64,000 bases of DNA from Zobellia roscoffensis (GCF_015330165.1 NZ_JADDXT010000002.1:1-64000); one strand, 5' to 3'. Shown: positions 16,542 to 26,096, counted from the first letter of the stretch. Notes: generated by a model not told the origin, from the letters alone. Made by a program: numbers and translations.

Positions 16542-18089
16542 TTAAAACGGAACATCATCATCACTAGGAGGCATGTTATCGTTCATAGAACTACCAAAAG
16601 CTTCGTTCGCATCTGGTAAGTTCGGCGTAATAAAAGGATTGTCCTCGTTCTCGTTCATTTTAGATTGGAACTCAAAAGGAGAGTCAAAATCGTCTAGGTT
16701 ATCAAACTTACCGAGGTTACCGATAAATTTCAAACGAATATTTTCCAGACCACCATTACGGTGTTTGGCAACAATAAACTCCGCCTGACCTTGTGTTGGG
16801 CTTCGTTCTTCGTCATCCCATTCATCAATTTTATAATATTCAGGACGGAAAATAAACGACACAATATCCGCATCCTGCTCAATCGCACCAGATTCACGTA
16901 AATCCGAAAGTAAAGGTCTTTTACTACCTCCACGGGTTTCAACCGCACGTGAAAGCTGAGATAGTGCAATTACGGGTATATTCAATTCTTTTGCCAATGC
17001 CTTAAGGTTACGCGAAATGGTAGAAATTTCCTGTTCACGGTTTCCTCCTTTACCGGTTCCACCAGCAGTCATTAACTGCAAATAATCAATAATAATTATC
17101 TTAATATCATGCTGTGAAGCCAAACGTCTGGCCTTTGCCCGCAAGTCAAAAATAGATAAAGAAGGCGTATCATCAATAAACAACGGTGCTTTCTCTAGCG
17201 CTTTTACTTTTACGTTCAGCTGCTCCCACTCGTGCTTTTCTAATTTACCGGTTCTCAATTTTTCGGATGAAAGTCCGGTTTCCGAAGAAATCAAACGTGT
17301 AATCAACTGTACAGAAGACATCTCACAGGAAAAGAAAGCAACACCTTGCCCACTATCTACAGCAATATTTCTTGCCATGGATAATGTTAATGCGGTTTTA
17401 CCCATACCGGGACGTGCCGCTACAATAATTAAATCACTAGGCTGCCAACCCGAAGTAAGTTTATCTAATTTATCAAAGCCGGTGGCGATACCACTCATCC
17501 CCTCTTTATTGGAAATCTCTTCAATCTTTTTCTTTGCCTGAATTACCAAATCCATAGCCGTCTCCGCAGAACGCTTTAGGTTACCTTGAGTAACATCGTA
17601 TAATTTAGATTCCGCACTATCTAAAAGGTCAAAAACATCGGTTCCTTCATCATATGCCTCTTCAATAATCTCATTGGAAATTTTAATCAAGCTCCGCTGA
17701 ATGTACTTCTGCAGAATAATACGTGCATGGAACTCAATATGAGCCGATGAAGCCACTTTTTGAGTCAGTTTAATGAGGTAAAAATCACCTCCTATGGCAT
17801 CTAACCTTCCGTCTCGCTTTAATTGGGAAGAAACCGTTAATAAATCCACTGGTTCGGAACTTTCGAACAGCTTAAAAATGGATTCATAGATGTATCGATG
17901 GGCATCTTTATAGAAAACATCAGGATGAAGGATATCTATTACTTCATCTACACCCTTTTTATCAATCATCATAGCACCCAACACAACCTCTTCTAAATCA
18001 ACAGATTGAGGTGGAATTTTACCTCTTTCTAAATTGATTAGGGTTGACTTGTCTATTTTGCGTCCGACGACCGGATTAATTTTTTCCAT
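16542..18089 (-). CDS. dnaB: Replicative DNA helicase
   Basis: The hexameric helicase that unwinds DNA at the fork. The 515 residues have the N-terminal DnaB domain (about 25-130, PQSVDLEEVVLGAMMIDKKG) and the RecA-like C-terminal domain with Walker A ARPGMGKTA near residue 228, Walker B IIIDYLQLM and the LSQLSRAVE and RESGAIEQDADIV blocks. The length is normal and no intein is seen. The C-terminal tail is acidic and disordered, ending DDDVPF. It is transcribed alone. Confidence 0.98.
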   Translation of the reverse strand: MEKINPVVGRKIDKSTLINLERGKIPPQSVDLEEVVLGAMMIDKKGVDEVIDILHPDVFYKDAHRYIYESIFKLFESSEPVDLLTVSSQLKRDGRLDAIGGDFYLIKLTQKVASSAHIEFHARIILQKYIQRSLIKISNEIIEEAYDEGTDVFDLLDSAESKLYDVTQGNLKRSAETAMDLVIQAKKKIEEISNKEGMSGIATGFDKLDKLTSGWQPSDLIIVAARPGMGKTALTLSMARNIAVDSGQGVAFFSCEMSSVQLITRLISSETGLSSEKLRTGKLEKHEWEQLNVKVKALEKAPLFIDDTPSLSIFDLRAKARRLASQHDIKIIIIDYLQLMTAGGTGKGGNREQEISTISRNLKALAKELNIPVIALSQLSRAVETRGGSKRPLLSDLRESGAIEQDADIVSFIFRPEYYKIDEWDDEERSPTQGQAEFIVAKHRNGGLENIRLKFIGNLGKFDNLDDFDSPFEFQSKMNENEDNPFITPNLPDANEAFGSSMNDNMPPSDDDVPF

Positions 18090-18191
18090 TTTACGAAATT
18101 ATGCAATTAACTAAAAAATAAAGAGAAGTATAGTTAACAGGTAATGAACATTACCGTGTTAATAAGTTACAATTTTATGTTGATAACAAAA

Positions 18192-18221
18192 AAAATCTGA
18201 GAAAAGTCTTCCTCAGATTTT
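18192..18221 (-). terminator. Terminator after accA
   Basis: AAAATCTGAG and CTCAGATTTT form a perfect 10-bp stem. On the minus strand it is followed by a run of T, so it ends leftward transcription from accA before dnaB. Confidence 0.85.
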
Positions 18222-18244
18222 AATCAGCTTGTAAAAAGTGTCCG

Positions 18245-19198
18245 TTAACCGTTAAAAACACCCATTTGGGCGTATTTATCCATTCGGGTATTGACTAATT
18301 CTTTTGGGGATAACTTTTCTAAAGCTTTAAATTGGGTCAAAATTTTATTTTTCACCACGTCAAAAGTCTTTTCCCTATTTGCATGTGCACCGCCCGCAGG
18401 TTCGCGTACGATTTCATCGATTAATTTTAATTTTTTCATATCGGTAGCAGTAAGTTTTAATGCCTCTGCAGCTACTTCCTTATACTCCCAACTTCTCCAA
18501 AGAATAGAAGAACAAGATTCCGGAGAAATTACCGAATACCATGTGTTTTCCAACATCAACACTTTGTCTCCTACACCTATACCCAAAGCTCCACCGGAAG
18601 CTCCTTCACCAATTATTACAACAATAATTGGCACTTTAAGACGGGTCATCTCTAAAATGTTACGGGCTATTGCCTCTCCTTGCCCACGTTCTTCCGCCTC
18701 AATACCGGCAGCGCCACCAGGAGTATCTATAAAACACACCACAGGCACATTAAATTTCTCCGCAGATTTCATTAAACGCAGTGCTTTACGATAGCCTTCT
18801 GGGTTGGCCATACCAAAGTTACGGTACTGTCTTGTCTTTGTATTATATCCTTTTTGTTGACCGATGAACATAAAGCTCTGGTCGCCAATTTTACCAAGAC
18901 CACCGATCATAGCCTTATCATCTTTTACATTTCTATCTCCGTGAAGTTCTAGAAAAGTATCGCCACAAATAGCGTTGATGTAGTCTAAAGTATAGGGCCT
19001 ATTTGGATGCCTAGATAACTGTACCCGTTGCCAGGCCGTAAGGTTTTTGTAGATTTCTTTACGGGTATCCGCTAACTTCTTTTCAATCTGTTTACAGGTT
19101 TCCGTTACATCTACTTCGCTTTCTTCCCCAATAATCATGCATTTATCCAGCTGCTCTTCAAGCTCTTTTATCGGGAGTTCAAAATCGAGATATTCCAT
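18245..19198 (-). CDS. accA: Acetyl-CoA carboxylase carboxyltransferase subunit alpha
   Basis: With AccD it moves the carboxyl group from biotin to acetyl-CoA, making malonyl-CoA for fatty acid synthesis. The 317 residues are the normal length and contain the carboxyltransferase signature regions: PYTLDYINAICGDTFLELHG, FIDTPGGAAGIEAEERGQGE, the IIGEGASGGALGIGVGD oxyanion region and WYSVISPESCSSILWRS. It has its own terminator, and EamA precedes it on the same strand with a 45-base spacer. Confidence 0.98.
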   Translation of the reverse strand: MEYLDFELPIKELEEQLDKCMIIGEESEVDVTETCKQIEKKLADTRKEIYKNLTAWQRVQLSRHPNRPYTLDYINAICGDTFLELHGDRNVKDDKAMIGGLGKIGDQSFMFIGQQKGYNTKTRQYRNFGMANPEGYRKALRLMKSAEKFNVPVVCFIDTPGGAAGIEAEERGQGEAIARNILEMTRLKVPIIVVIIGEGASGGALGIGVGDKVLMLENTWYSVISPESCSSILWRSWEYKEVAAEALKLTATDMKKLKLIDEIVREPAGGAHANREKTFDVVKNKILTQFKALEKLSPKELVNTRMDKYAQMGVFNG

Positions 19199-19243
19199 TA
19201 GTGTAATAGGTTTAGTTTGATGGACAAATATAGAACTTTAAGC

Positions 19244-20137
19244 TTATCTCCTGAAGGGTTTTTTAAACCTTCTCCTATTTTTAAGGATTCCGTTGGCAAG
19301 AACCGTCAATAAGATAATGCCTCCACCCACATAAAACAGGGGATTCATTTTTTCTGATTCGCCTAAAATAAAATAAGCTAAAATTATGCCGTACACAGGC
19401 TCTAAGTTAATAGTGAGCATTACCGTGTAAGGACTAATGTATTTTAAAATTTTTACCGATGCAATAAAGGCATAGGCCGTACAAATTGAAGCTAGAATAA
19501 ACAAATACAACCAATCGTTCTGCGAGAGTGAAAAAAATTGAGCGTCAAAACTACCTTGAAACGCTAAAAAGATAGTCAGCAATCCCACTCCGCTCACCAA
19601 CTCATAAAATGAGATTACGGAAGGTCTTTCCTTTTGAATCAGCTTTCCATTGATAAGTGAAAAAAGAGCCGATAAAAATGCAGAAACCAGTGCCAATAGT
19701 ATTCCATAAAGATACTGCGTATCTACCTTAAAAATTAAATACAGCCCTAGCATAACCACAATACCAAAAACAATCTCATACCAAATCATCTTGCGCTTGT
19801 ACCAAAAAGGTTCTATTAAAGCTGTAAAAAATGCACCTGTTGAAATAGTAGCCAGCGTAATGGAAACATTAGAAACTTTAATGGACAAAAAGAAGGTAAC
19901 CCAATGCAACGCAATTACAACACCTGCACCTAATAAAGACCATAGCATGGGGCGGGAAACTTTAAGGGAATATTTTTTAGCTTTTAGATATAATAAGATA
20001 AATACGGCCGCAATAAGCATACGATACCAGACCAGCGGCATAGCGTCTAGGGTAATCAATTTACCCAATACCGCTGTGAAGCCCCAAATAAAGACAATAA
20101 AATGTAAGTGTAGGTAATTTTTTAACTGCGCCCCCAT
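19244..20137 (-). CDS. EamA/DMT-family transporter
   Basis: The 297 residues form about ten membrane helices in two EamA repeats (residues 5-140 and 150-285). Recognisable features are FIVFIWGFTAVLGKLI at the start and LTINLEPVYGIILAYFILGE in repeat two. Members export metabolites or amino acids; the substrate cannot be inferred. The C-terminal tail is strongly basic. It lies 25 bases downstream of the LptF/LptG-type gene and may be co-transcribed with tgt. Confidence 0.9.
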   Translation of the reverse strand: MGAQLKNYLHLHFIVFIWGFTAVLGKLITLDAMPLVWYRMLIAAVFILLYLKAKKYSLKVSRPMLWSLLGAGVVIALHWVTFFLSIKVSNVSITLATISTGAFFTALIEPFWYKRKMIWYEIVFGIVVMLGLYLIFKVDTQYLYGILLALVSAFLSALFSLINGKLIQKERPSVISFYELVSGVGLLTIFLAFQGSFDAQFFSLSQNDWLYLFILASICTAYAFIASVKILKYISPYTVMLTINLEPVYGIILAYFILGESEKMNPLFYVGGGIILLTVLANGILKNRRRFKKPFRR

Positions 20138-20162
20138 AAAAGCCTATTTAGACGTACAAGCG

Positions 20163-21245
20163 TTATCGTTTTGCCTTCTGCAACAACACTACTGCAAGAA
20201 TCCCAAAAATCATATTTGGTACAAGTACCGCTAAAAGAGGAGAAAAACCAGACTGCTCCGCTAGTGTACCAAAAACTTTATCAAAAAAGACAAACACGAA
20301 TGCCACTATAATTCCAAAAGCAAGGTTTACTCCCATACCACCTCGTCTTTTAACCGACGAAACCGCAACCGCTATGATAGTAAGAATAAAGGCTGTTATT
20401 GGCAACGCCCACCGTTTGTATTTCACCAATACATAGGTGTTTATATTGGAAGCGCCTTTAAGTTTTTGGTCTTTTATAAAGCGATTCAACTCAAAAATAT
20501 TTTTGGTTTCCGCTGCGTAAGATACTGGGGTAAGGTCACCTATCTTAAAGGAAAAAAGCGTATCCAAACGCCTCTTGGTCTCTACCAGTGCGGTATCTTC
20601 CAATATTCTGCGTTTCTTATAGGTAGTTAAACGGTATACACTGTCTTTGTCTACGTAACGGATATTGGCCGCAGAAATCTTAAACTCAAGCTCATTCTCA
20701 TCATTAAATCGCTCAAAGGTAAAATTGTAACCAATCTCCCTTGCCGGATCAAAACTGCTCACATAAATAAAATCATTGGCGTTTAATTGGGTAAAAATAT
20801 TATTGGTAACCCTATCTTGTTTCCCTTTTTTTAGATACTTGTATTTAAATTCGTTAAACCCTTTACTGGCATTGGGCACGATAAACATACCCATGATGAA
20901 CATAATTATAGCAATAATGGATGCTCCGATTATATAGGGGCGTAAAAATCTATTATAAGAAACCCCTGAACTTAAAATAGCTACAATTTCCGTATTGCCG
21001 GCCAGTTTAGAAGTAAAGAAAATAATGGATAGAAAAAGAAAAATAGGAAATAGTAAACTTCCAATATAAATGGTAAAGTTTCCAAAATAGATAAGTATTT
21101 CATCCAATGGAGCCTCATTGGCCTGCATCTTTCCTATTTGTTCCGCCAAATGGGCCATGATACCAATAGGAATGAACAGCAATATCATCACCGAGAAAGT
21201 GACGAGATATCGTTTTAATATATATTTATCCAGTATTGTTAACAC
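20163..21245 (-). CDS. LptF/LptG-family lipopolysaccharide export permease
   Basis: The 360 residues have the YjgP/YjgQ layout: three N-terminal helices (to about residue 120), a periplasmic beta-jellyroll (about 125-255) and three C-terminal helices. With LptB2 such proteins extract lipopolysaccharide from the inner membrane. MLTILDKYILKRYLVTF is typical of the Bacteroidota LptG-like member, but F and G cannot be told apart with certainty. The start is GTG and overlaps the tgt stop by one base (TAGTG), so translation is probably coupled. Confidence 0.9.
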   Translation of the reverse strand: MLTILDKYILKRYLVTFSVMILLFIPIGIMAHLAEQIGKMQANEAPLDEILIYFGNFTIYIGSLLFPIFLFLSIIFFTSKLAGNTEIVAILSSGVSYNRFLRPYIIGASIIAIIMFIMGMFIVPNASKGFNEFKYKYLKKGKQDRVTNNIFTQLNANDFIYVSSFDPAREIGYNFTFERFNDENELEFKISAANIRYVDKDSVYRLTTYKKRRILEDTALVETKRRLDTLFSFKIGDLTPVSYAAETKNIFELNRFIKDQKLKGASNINTYVLVKYKRWALPITAFILTIIAVAVSSVKRRGGMGVNLAFGIIVAFVFVFFDKVFGTLAEQSGFSPLLAVLVPNMIFGILAVVLLQKAKR

Positions 21246-22375
21246 TACAATCGTTTATCCATTTGTTTCACCATACGATTCTTCCATTCGGTAAAATCCC
21301 CTGCTAAAATATGCTTTCGCGCTTCACGTGTCAACCAAAGATAAAACCCAAGGTTATGAATGGTAGCTATCTGCTTGCCCAAATATTCCTTGGCAACGAA
21401 CAAATGCCTTAAGTACGCCTTTGAATATTCAGTATCTACAAAAGTCAATCCCATTTCATCTATAGGAGAAAAATCATCCTCCCATTTTTTGTTCTTTATG
21501 TTGATGGTACCATGTGCGGTAAACAACATTCCGTTTCTAGCATTTCGGGTAGGCATCACACAATCAAACATATCAATACCTAAAGCAATATTCTCTAGAA
21601 TATTAATTGGCGTACCCACACCCATTAAATATCTAGGCTTGTCCTCTGGCAGAATCTCGCAAACCACTTCGGTCATGGCATACATTTCCTCTGCCGGTTC
21701 ACCAACGGAAAGACCACCAATAGCATTGCCTTCAGCACCTACGCCTGCAATATATTCTGCTGATCGTTTTCTCAAGTCCGTATACGTAGAACCTTGTACT
21801 ATTGGGAAAAAAGTCTGTGCGTAATCATATTCAAAAGGCGTCTTTTTAAGATGCGCAATACAACGCTCCAACCACCTATGCGTCATATGCATAGACCGTT
21901 CCGCATAGCGATAATCGCAAGGGTAAGGTGTACATTCATCAAATGCCATTATAATATCCGCCCCGATCACACGCTGAATTTCCATTACATTTTCGGGTGT
22001 AAATAGATGGGTTGAGCCGTCTATATGCGACTTGAATTTTACTCCTTCCTCCTTAATTTTTCGGTTTCCCGAAAGTGAGTATACTTGGTATCCCCCACTA
22101 TCGGTCAAGATATTTCTATCCCATCCCATAAATTTATGGAGCCCACCCGCTTTCTTTAGAATGTCGGTTTTAGGCCGTAGAAAAAGGTGATAGGTATTCC
22201 CTAATATGATATCTGGGTTTATTTCCTCTTTCAATTCACGTTGGTGTACACTTTTTACGGAACCAACAGTGCCAACCGGCATGAATATAGGGGTTTCAAT
22301 TGCTCCGTGATCAGTAACCATGGTTCCTGCACGAGCTTTACTTTGGGGGTCTGTATGATGTAAGGTAAATTTCAA
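21245..22375 (-). CDS. tgt: tRNA-guanine transglycosylase lacking the usual zinc cysteines
   Basis: It exchanges G34 for preQ1 in tRNAs with GUN anticodons, on the queuosine pathway. The core is complete: DSGGYQVYSL, IQRVIGADIIMAFDECTPYP, IGGLSVGEP and MFDCVMPTRNARNG. I start it at TTG 22375, giving MKFTLHHTDPQSKARAG, because the promoter element at 22400-22393 would place any earlier start before the transcript. The C-terminal CxCxxC zinc motif of the E. coli enzyme is replaced by DEMGLTFVDTEYSKAYLRHL, which has no Cys. As I recall, other flavobacterial Tgt proteins look the same. Confidence 0.93.
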   Translation of the reverse strand: MKFTLHHTDPQSKARAGTMVTDHGAIETPIFMPVGTVGSVKSVHQRELKEEINPDIILGNTYHLFLRPKTDILKKAGGLHKFMGWDRNILTDSGGYQVYSLSGNRKIKEEGVKFKSHIDGSTHLFTPENVMEIQRVIGADIIMAFDECTPYPCDYRYAERSMHMTHRWLERCIAHLKKTPFEYDYAQTFFPIVQGSTYTDLRKRSAEYIAGVGAEGNAIGGLSVGEPAEEMYAMTEVVCEILPEDKPRYLMGVGTPINILENIALGIDMFDCVMPTRNARNGMLFTAHGTINIKNKKWEDDFSPIDEMGLTFVDTEYSKAYLRHLFVAKEYLGKQIATIHNLGFYLWLTREARKHILAGDFTEWKNRMVKQMDKRL

Positions 22376-22392
22376 AATAATATTTATGGGCG

Positions 22393-22400
22393 CAAAGATA
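22393..22400 (-). promoter_or_regulatory. -7 element for tgt
   Basis: On the minus strand TATCTTTG fits TAnnTTTG and is followed by CGCCC. Transcription would begin near 22387, giving a leader of about 12 bases to the TTG start at 22375. No clear TTG is seen at the -33 distance. Confidence 0.5.
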
Positions 22401-22606
22401 AACAACTGCTTAGCATAATAGCCTTAACGAAAAAATAAAGTTTGCACGAGTTTAAACCTCAAATGTAAAAATACTTTCTTTGGCGCAACGCTCTTCTAGT
22501 TTTACTAATATTCAGTATAAATAAACCGCTATTGTTCAAAACGTTGCTATCTGTTGCTTTTATCACTCTTTTTTTGATTTGAGGGCAAAAATAAACAAGG
22601 TCCTAT

Positions 22607-22637
22607 TTGTATTCCCAAAAGATTGCGATTACATTTG
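22607..22637 (+). promoter_or_regulatory. Promoter of the split transketolase genes
   Basis: TTG (22607-22609), 20 bases, then TACATTTG (22630-22637) match the consensus. The position of this promoter rules out a start at TTG 22623 and supports the ATG at 22665. The divergent spacer 22406-22606 shows nothing else. Confidence 0.7.
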
Positions 22638-22664
22638 AAAACTACTAAAAACGAACATTTACAA

Positions 22665-23510
22665 ATGGCAAAATTAGACGAACTACAAGATATCGTAGTA
22701 CAGACCCGAAGGGATATTCTACGTATGGTACATAAAGTAAATTCAGGTCACCCAGGAGGTTCTTTGGGCTGTACTGAATTTTTGGTCGCACTTTATAATG
22801 AAGTAATGGACCTTAAAGAAGGATTTGATATGGACGGTAAGGACGAAGACCTTTTCTTCCTTTCCAACGGTCACATATCCCCTGTATTTTACAGCGTTTT
22901 AGCTAGAAAAGGATATTTTCCTGTTGAGGAACTAAACACATTCCGTTTATTGGACTCACGTTTACAGGGGCACCCAACTACACATGAAGGCCTTCCGGGG
23001 GTTCGTGTAGCTTCGGGCTCATTGGGTCAAGGTATGTCTGTTGCCATTGGTGCTGCAGCAGCAAAAAAGTTGAACGGCGATGACAAATTGGTTTATAGCC
23101 TACATGGCGATGGAGAATTACAAGAAGGTCAAAACTGGGAAGCAATTATGTATGCCGCCGGAAACAAAGTAGACAATCTAATTTCTACAATTGACCGAAA
23201 CGGACAACAAATTGACGGACCAACAGAAGAGGTACTTCCACTAGGAAACCTAAAAGAAAAGTTTGAAGTTTTTGGATGGGATGTTCTTGAAGTTGCGGAA
23301 GGAAACAATCTTGAAGCCGTTATAAACGGGCTTAAAGAAGCAAAGAGCAGAACCGGAAAAGGAAAACCGGTCTGTATCATCCTTGATACAATGATGGGTA
23401 ACGGTGTAGATTTTATGATGCACACGCACGCATGGCACGGTAAAGCGCCAAGCGATGAGCAGTTGGAAAACGCACTAGGACAGAATCCTGAAACCTTAGG
23501 AGACTATTAA
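22665..23510 (+). CDS. Transketolase, N-terminal (thiamine-binding) subunit
   Basis: The first half of a two-gene transketolase, an enzyme of the non-oxidative pentose phosphate pathway that transfers two-carbon units between sugar phosphates. The 281 residues contain NSGHPGGSLGCTEFLVALY, GHPTTHEGLPGVRVASGSLG and the thiamine-diphosphate motif GDGELQEGQNWEA. The ATG at 22665 gives MAKLDELQDIV and agrees with the promoter. The C-terminal half is encoded 62 bases downstream; a small hairpin (TTTCCGC-N3-GCGGAAA, 23538-23554) lies between. A split transketolase is common in this phylum. Confidence 0.95.
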   Translation: MAKLDELQDIVVQTRRDILRMVHKVNSGHPGGSLGCTEFLVALYNEVMDLKEGFDMDGKDEDLFFLSNGHISPVFYSVLARKGYFPVEELNTFRLLDSRLQGHPTTHEGLPGVRVASGSLGQGMSVAIGAAAAKKLNGDDKLVYSLHGDGELQEGQNWEAIMYAAGNKVDNLISTIDRNGQQIDGPTEEVLPLGNLKEKFEVFGWDVLEVAEGNNLEAVINGLKEAKSRTGKGKPVCIILDTMMGNGVDFMMHTHAWHGKAPSDEQLENALGQNPETLGDY

Positions 23511-23572
23511 AATTCCGTAACTATCTTAAATTTTAGATTTCCGCTTGGCGGAAACGACAAAAACGAAATACA

Positions 23573-24526
23573 ATGACAAAATATATAGATCAAGGAAAAA
23601 ATGATACTAGAAGTGGCTACGGAGAGGCCATGACCGAGCTAGGAAGAACCAACCCTAATGTTGTAGCTCTTTGTGCCGATTTGGTAGGATCACTAAAAAT
23701 TCAGCCTTTTATTGATGAGAACCCAGAGCGTTTCTTTCAAATAGGTATTGCAGAAGCAAACATGATGGGTATTGCCGCGGGTATGACCATTGGTGGGAAA
23801 ATTCCCTTTGCAAGTACGTTCGCCAACTTTGCCACAGGTAGAGTTTACGATCAGATCCGCCAGTCCATTGCTTACTCTAACAAAAACGTAAAAATATGTG
23901 CTTCGCACGCCGGTGTTACTTTAGGTGAAGATGGTGCTACCCACCAGATTCTAGAAGATATTGGTATGATGAAAATGCTTCCGGGCATGACTGTCATCAA
24001 CCCTTGTGATTTTAACCAAACAAAAGCTGCTACTTTAGCAATAGCTGAATATGACGGTCCTGTATACTTGCGTTTTGGAAGACCAAAAGTAGCCAACTTT
24101 ACCCCAGTTGACCAAAAGTTCGAAATTGGTAAAGCTGTTATGCTTAGCGAGGGTACGGACGTTACTATTGTTGCTACCGGCCATTTGGTTTGGGAAGCTT
24201 TAATTGCCGCCGAAAAACTAGAAGAACAAGGTATCTCCGCAGAGGTAATCAACATACACACTATCAAACCTTTTGATGAGGAAGCGGTGTTAAAATCAGT
24301 TAAAAAAACAGGCTGTGTTGTATCTGCCGAAGAACATAATTACTTAGGTGGCCTTGGTGAGACTATTGCTAGAACCCTTACAGTTCAGCATCCTGCGCCG
24401 CAAGAGTTTGTTGCAACACAAGATACTTTTGGTGAAAGCGGTACCCCAGACCAGTTAATGGAGAAATACGGACTAAACAATAAAGCTATTGAGAAGGCCG
24501 TTTTAAGGGTATTGAAAAGGAAATAA
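23573..24526 (+). CDS. Transketolase, C-terminal subunit
   Basis: The partner of the preceding gene. The 317 residues hold the pyrimidine-binding domain (about 10-175, with RFFQIGIAEANMMGIAAGM and SHAGVTLGEDGATHQILEDI) and the C-terminal transketolase domain (about 190-310). IGIAEAN carries the catalytic Glu that activates thiamine diphosphate. Two subunits of each kind would form the active enzyme. DXS-like pairs look similar, but the substrate-loop His residues fit transketolase. Confidence 0.95.
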   Translation: MTKYIDQGKNDTRSGYGEAMTELGRTNPNVVALCADLVGSLKIQPFIDENPERFFQIGIAEANMMGIAAGMTIGGKIPFASTFANFATGRVYDQIRQSIAYSNKNVKICASHAGVTLGEDGATHQILEDIGMMKMLPGMTVINPCDFNQTKAATLAIAEYDGPVYLRFGRPKVANFTPVDQKFEIGKAVMLSEGTDVTIVATGHLVWEALIAAEKLEEQGISAEVINIHTIKPFDEEAVLKSVKKTGCVVSAEEHNYLGGLGETIARTLTVQHPAPQEFVATQDTFGESGTPDQLMEKYGLNNKAIEKAVLRVLKRK

Positions 24527-24553
24527 CAATGGTATCGTTTTTGATACCGTTGT
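24526..24553 (+). terminator. Hairpin after the transketolase genes
   Basis: ACAATGGTATC and GATACCGTTGT form an 11-bp stem with one G-U pair and a GTTTTT loop. Only a weak T-run follows, so it may be an inefficient terminator before the barrel gene. Confidence 0.5.
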
Positions 24554-24575
24554 AAGTATTAAAAAACGAGAACAT

Positions 24576-25169
24576 ATGAAAAAAACACTCCTTACAGCAG
24601 TTTTTGCTTTGGTAAGCATTGCTGCATTTTCACAAAAAGATTTGGTAGAAATTGGTGTAAAAGCTGGTTTAAACTACAGCGCTAACGGAGATTATTTTGA
24701 GTCAATCGGTGATGCGGCAAGAGATCCTGACCGAAACATGGGTTACCACTTGGGACTTTTCGGAAAAGTAGACTTAAACCGCCTTTATCTTAGACCAGAA
24801 TTGGTCTATACCAAAACCAAATCTGATTATAACGGTGATAAATTTGACATTAGTAAGTTAGATTTACCCCTATTAGTTGGTATTAAAGTTATTGGTCCGT
24901 TGCATGTTTTTGCAGGACCTTCGTTCCAATATATTCTTGATACCGAATTTGATGGTATCTCTATAGACGATATTGAAAACGATTTTAGCGTTGGAGCCAA
25001 TATAGGTGCTGGAGTTGATTTAGGTAAATTAGGTATTGACATTAGATACGAACGAGGCTTTAACAGCAACGAAGCTACCTTTATCAATACGAACATTACC
25101 AACTTAGGACCAAGTCGTGTAGATGCTCGGCCAGATCAGTTGATCGTTAGTTTGTCTTTGACGTTATAA
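24576..25169 (+). CDS. PorT-type outer-membrane beta-barrel protein
   Basis: The 197 residues have a signal peptide (1-19, ending AAFSQ) and a small barrel of the PF13568-like type, with alternating hydrophobic strands such as LVEIGVKAGLNYS, LYLRPELVYTKT and the end LIVSLSLTL. Such proteins are structural or of unknown function in the outer membrane. It lies 49 bases after the transketolase genes but is probably functionally unrelated. Confidence 0.85.
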   Translation: MKKTLLTAVFALVSIAAFSQKDLVEIGVKAGLNYSANGDYFESIGDAARDPDRNMGYHLGLFGKVDLNRLYLRPELVYTKTKSDYNGDKFDISKLDLPLLVGIKVIGPLHVFAGPSFQYILDTEFDGISIDDIENDFSVGANIGAGVDLGKLGIDIRYERGFNSNEATFINTNITNLGPSRVDARPDQLIVSLSLTL

Positions 25170-25185
25170 GGAAACTGTTATTATA

Positions 25186-25227
25186 AAAAGAAAGCCCGAA
25201 ACCATATGGTTTCGGGCTTTCTTTTTA
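25186..25227. terminator. Bidirectional terminator
   Basis: A near-perfect stem of about 19 bp, with core AAGCCCGAAACC and GGTTTCGGGCTT around the loop ATAT and A and T runs at the ends. It separates the convergent barrel and FKBP genes. Confidence 0.92.
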
Positions 25228-25244
25228 TATCCTAGAATTACCTT

Positions 25245-26096
25245 TTAATTGGAATCCGAATCTAAATAATCTGGGGTACCGTCTTCATCAGCATCATCAT
25301 TAAACAAATAGCCATCATTATTAGTATCTTCTTCAATGGACGGCGTTCCATCACTATCGTGGTCTGTCTGTTTAGTAGCCAACATATCCAACTTAAATAT
25401 TAACGGTGTATAAGCAGGTATTACCCCACTTGTTAAATTATAATACCCTAAACCTGAAGGAAATATGAACATACCTATTCCATAATCATCTACGGAATAC
25501 GTACCATCTTCATTGATTACTGCTGGCGCACCACCCTTTAAAAGAGATGCCCCTTCGGAAAAACCTCTAGCGGGTGTACCCGAAAATGTGGAAGTTGCCG
25601 GAGCCTGTAAACTAGCCAAATCAAACCACACTGGATCATCTACACTGCCATCATCAAAAATAGTCCCGTCTATAAGGTTACCTGAATAACGAACAAAAGC
25701 CGAATCCGCAACACTCAAAGCATCACCTACACCTTCTCTTACTTCTAAAAAATACAAGGTATGGGTTACCGTAGTTTCTGGACCATCAATAAAGTAATGA
25801 CTAGAAGGCACATCCACTTCAATAGGAGTCATTTGGTCAATCAGCGGTATTTTATCCGTATCCCCCTCACCTATTTCCATTACGTCAATTTTATAATCAA
25901 AATCTTCCGTAGGTGATTGAAACTCCTCGTAGTTGTAATAATGCGTTTTAAGATATTCCTGAATCTCAGCTTCATCATCCACCAAAATTTCGGCCAGTGG
26001 CTTTGCTGGTTCAATAGTGGCACCGCCATCATCGTTATTACAAGAGTACAGTACAACTACCAATGCCAATAAGGCAACTACGCGATTCATTATCAT
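25245..26096 (-). CDS. FKBP-type peptidyl-prolyl isomerase lipoprotein with acidic tail
   Basis: The 283 residues begin with a lipoprotein signal (lipobox VLYSC, Cys19; a second ATG two codons later fits equally well). A FKBP domain occupies about residues 110-240 (VRYSGNLIDGTIFDDGS and GYYNLTSGVIPAYTPLIFKL). The last 40 residues are Asp-rich repeats (DHDSDGTPSIEED, DADEDGTPDYLDSDSN) like thrombospondin type 3 calcium loops. It probably helps fold periplasmic or surface proteins. It is longer than the gliding lipoprotein GldI and the calcium tail is unlike GldI, so I do not call it that. Confidence 0.85.
   Translation of the reverse strand: MIMNRVVALLALVVVLYSCNNDDGGATIEPAKPLAEILVDDEAEIQEYLKTHYYNYEEFQSPTEDFDYKIDVMEIGEGDTDKIPLIDQMTPIEVDVPSSHYFIDGPETTVTHTLYFLEVREGVGDALSVADSAFVRYSGNLIDGTIFDDGSVDDPVWFDLASLQAPATSTFSGTPARGFSEGASLLKGGAPAVINEDGTYSVDDYGIGMFIFPSGLGYYNLTSGVIPAYTPLIFKLDMLATKQTDHDSDGTPSIEEDTNNDGYLFNDDADEDGTPDYLDSDSN

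Noticed and set aside
22376..22405. tgt start at TTG 22405
   Set aside because: It lies upstream of the -7 element, and the family N-terminus begins at KFTLHHTDPQ.
22623..22664. Transketolase start at TTG 22623
   Set aside because: The promoter -7 element at 22630-22637 lies inside this extension, so it could not be transcribed as part of the gene.
25245..26096. Gliding motility lipoprotein GldI
   Set aside because: The FKBP domain fits, but the protein is much longer, ends in calcium-type Asp repeats and has no gliding genes around it.
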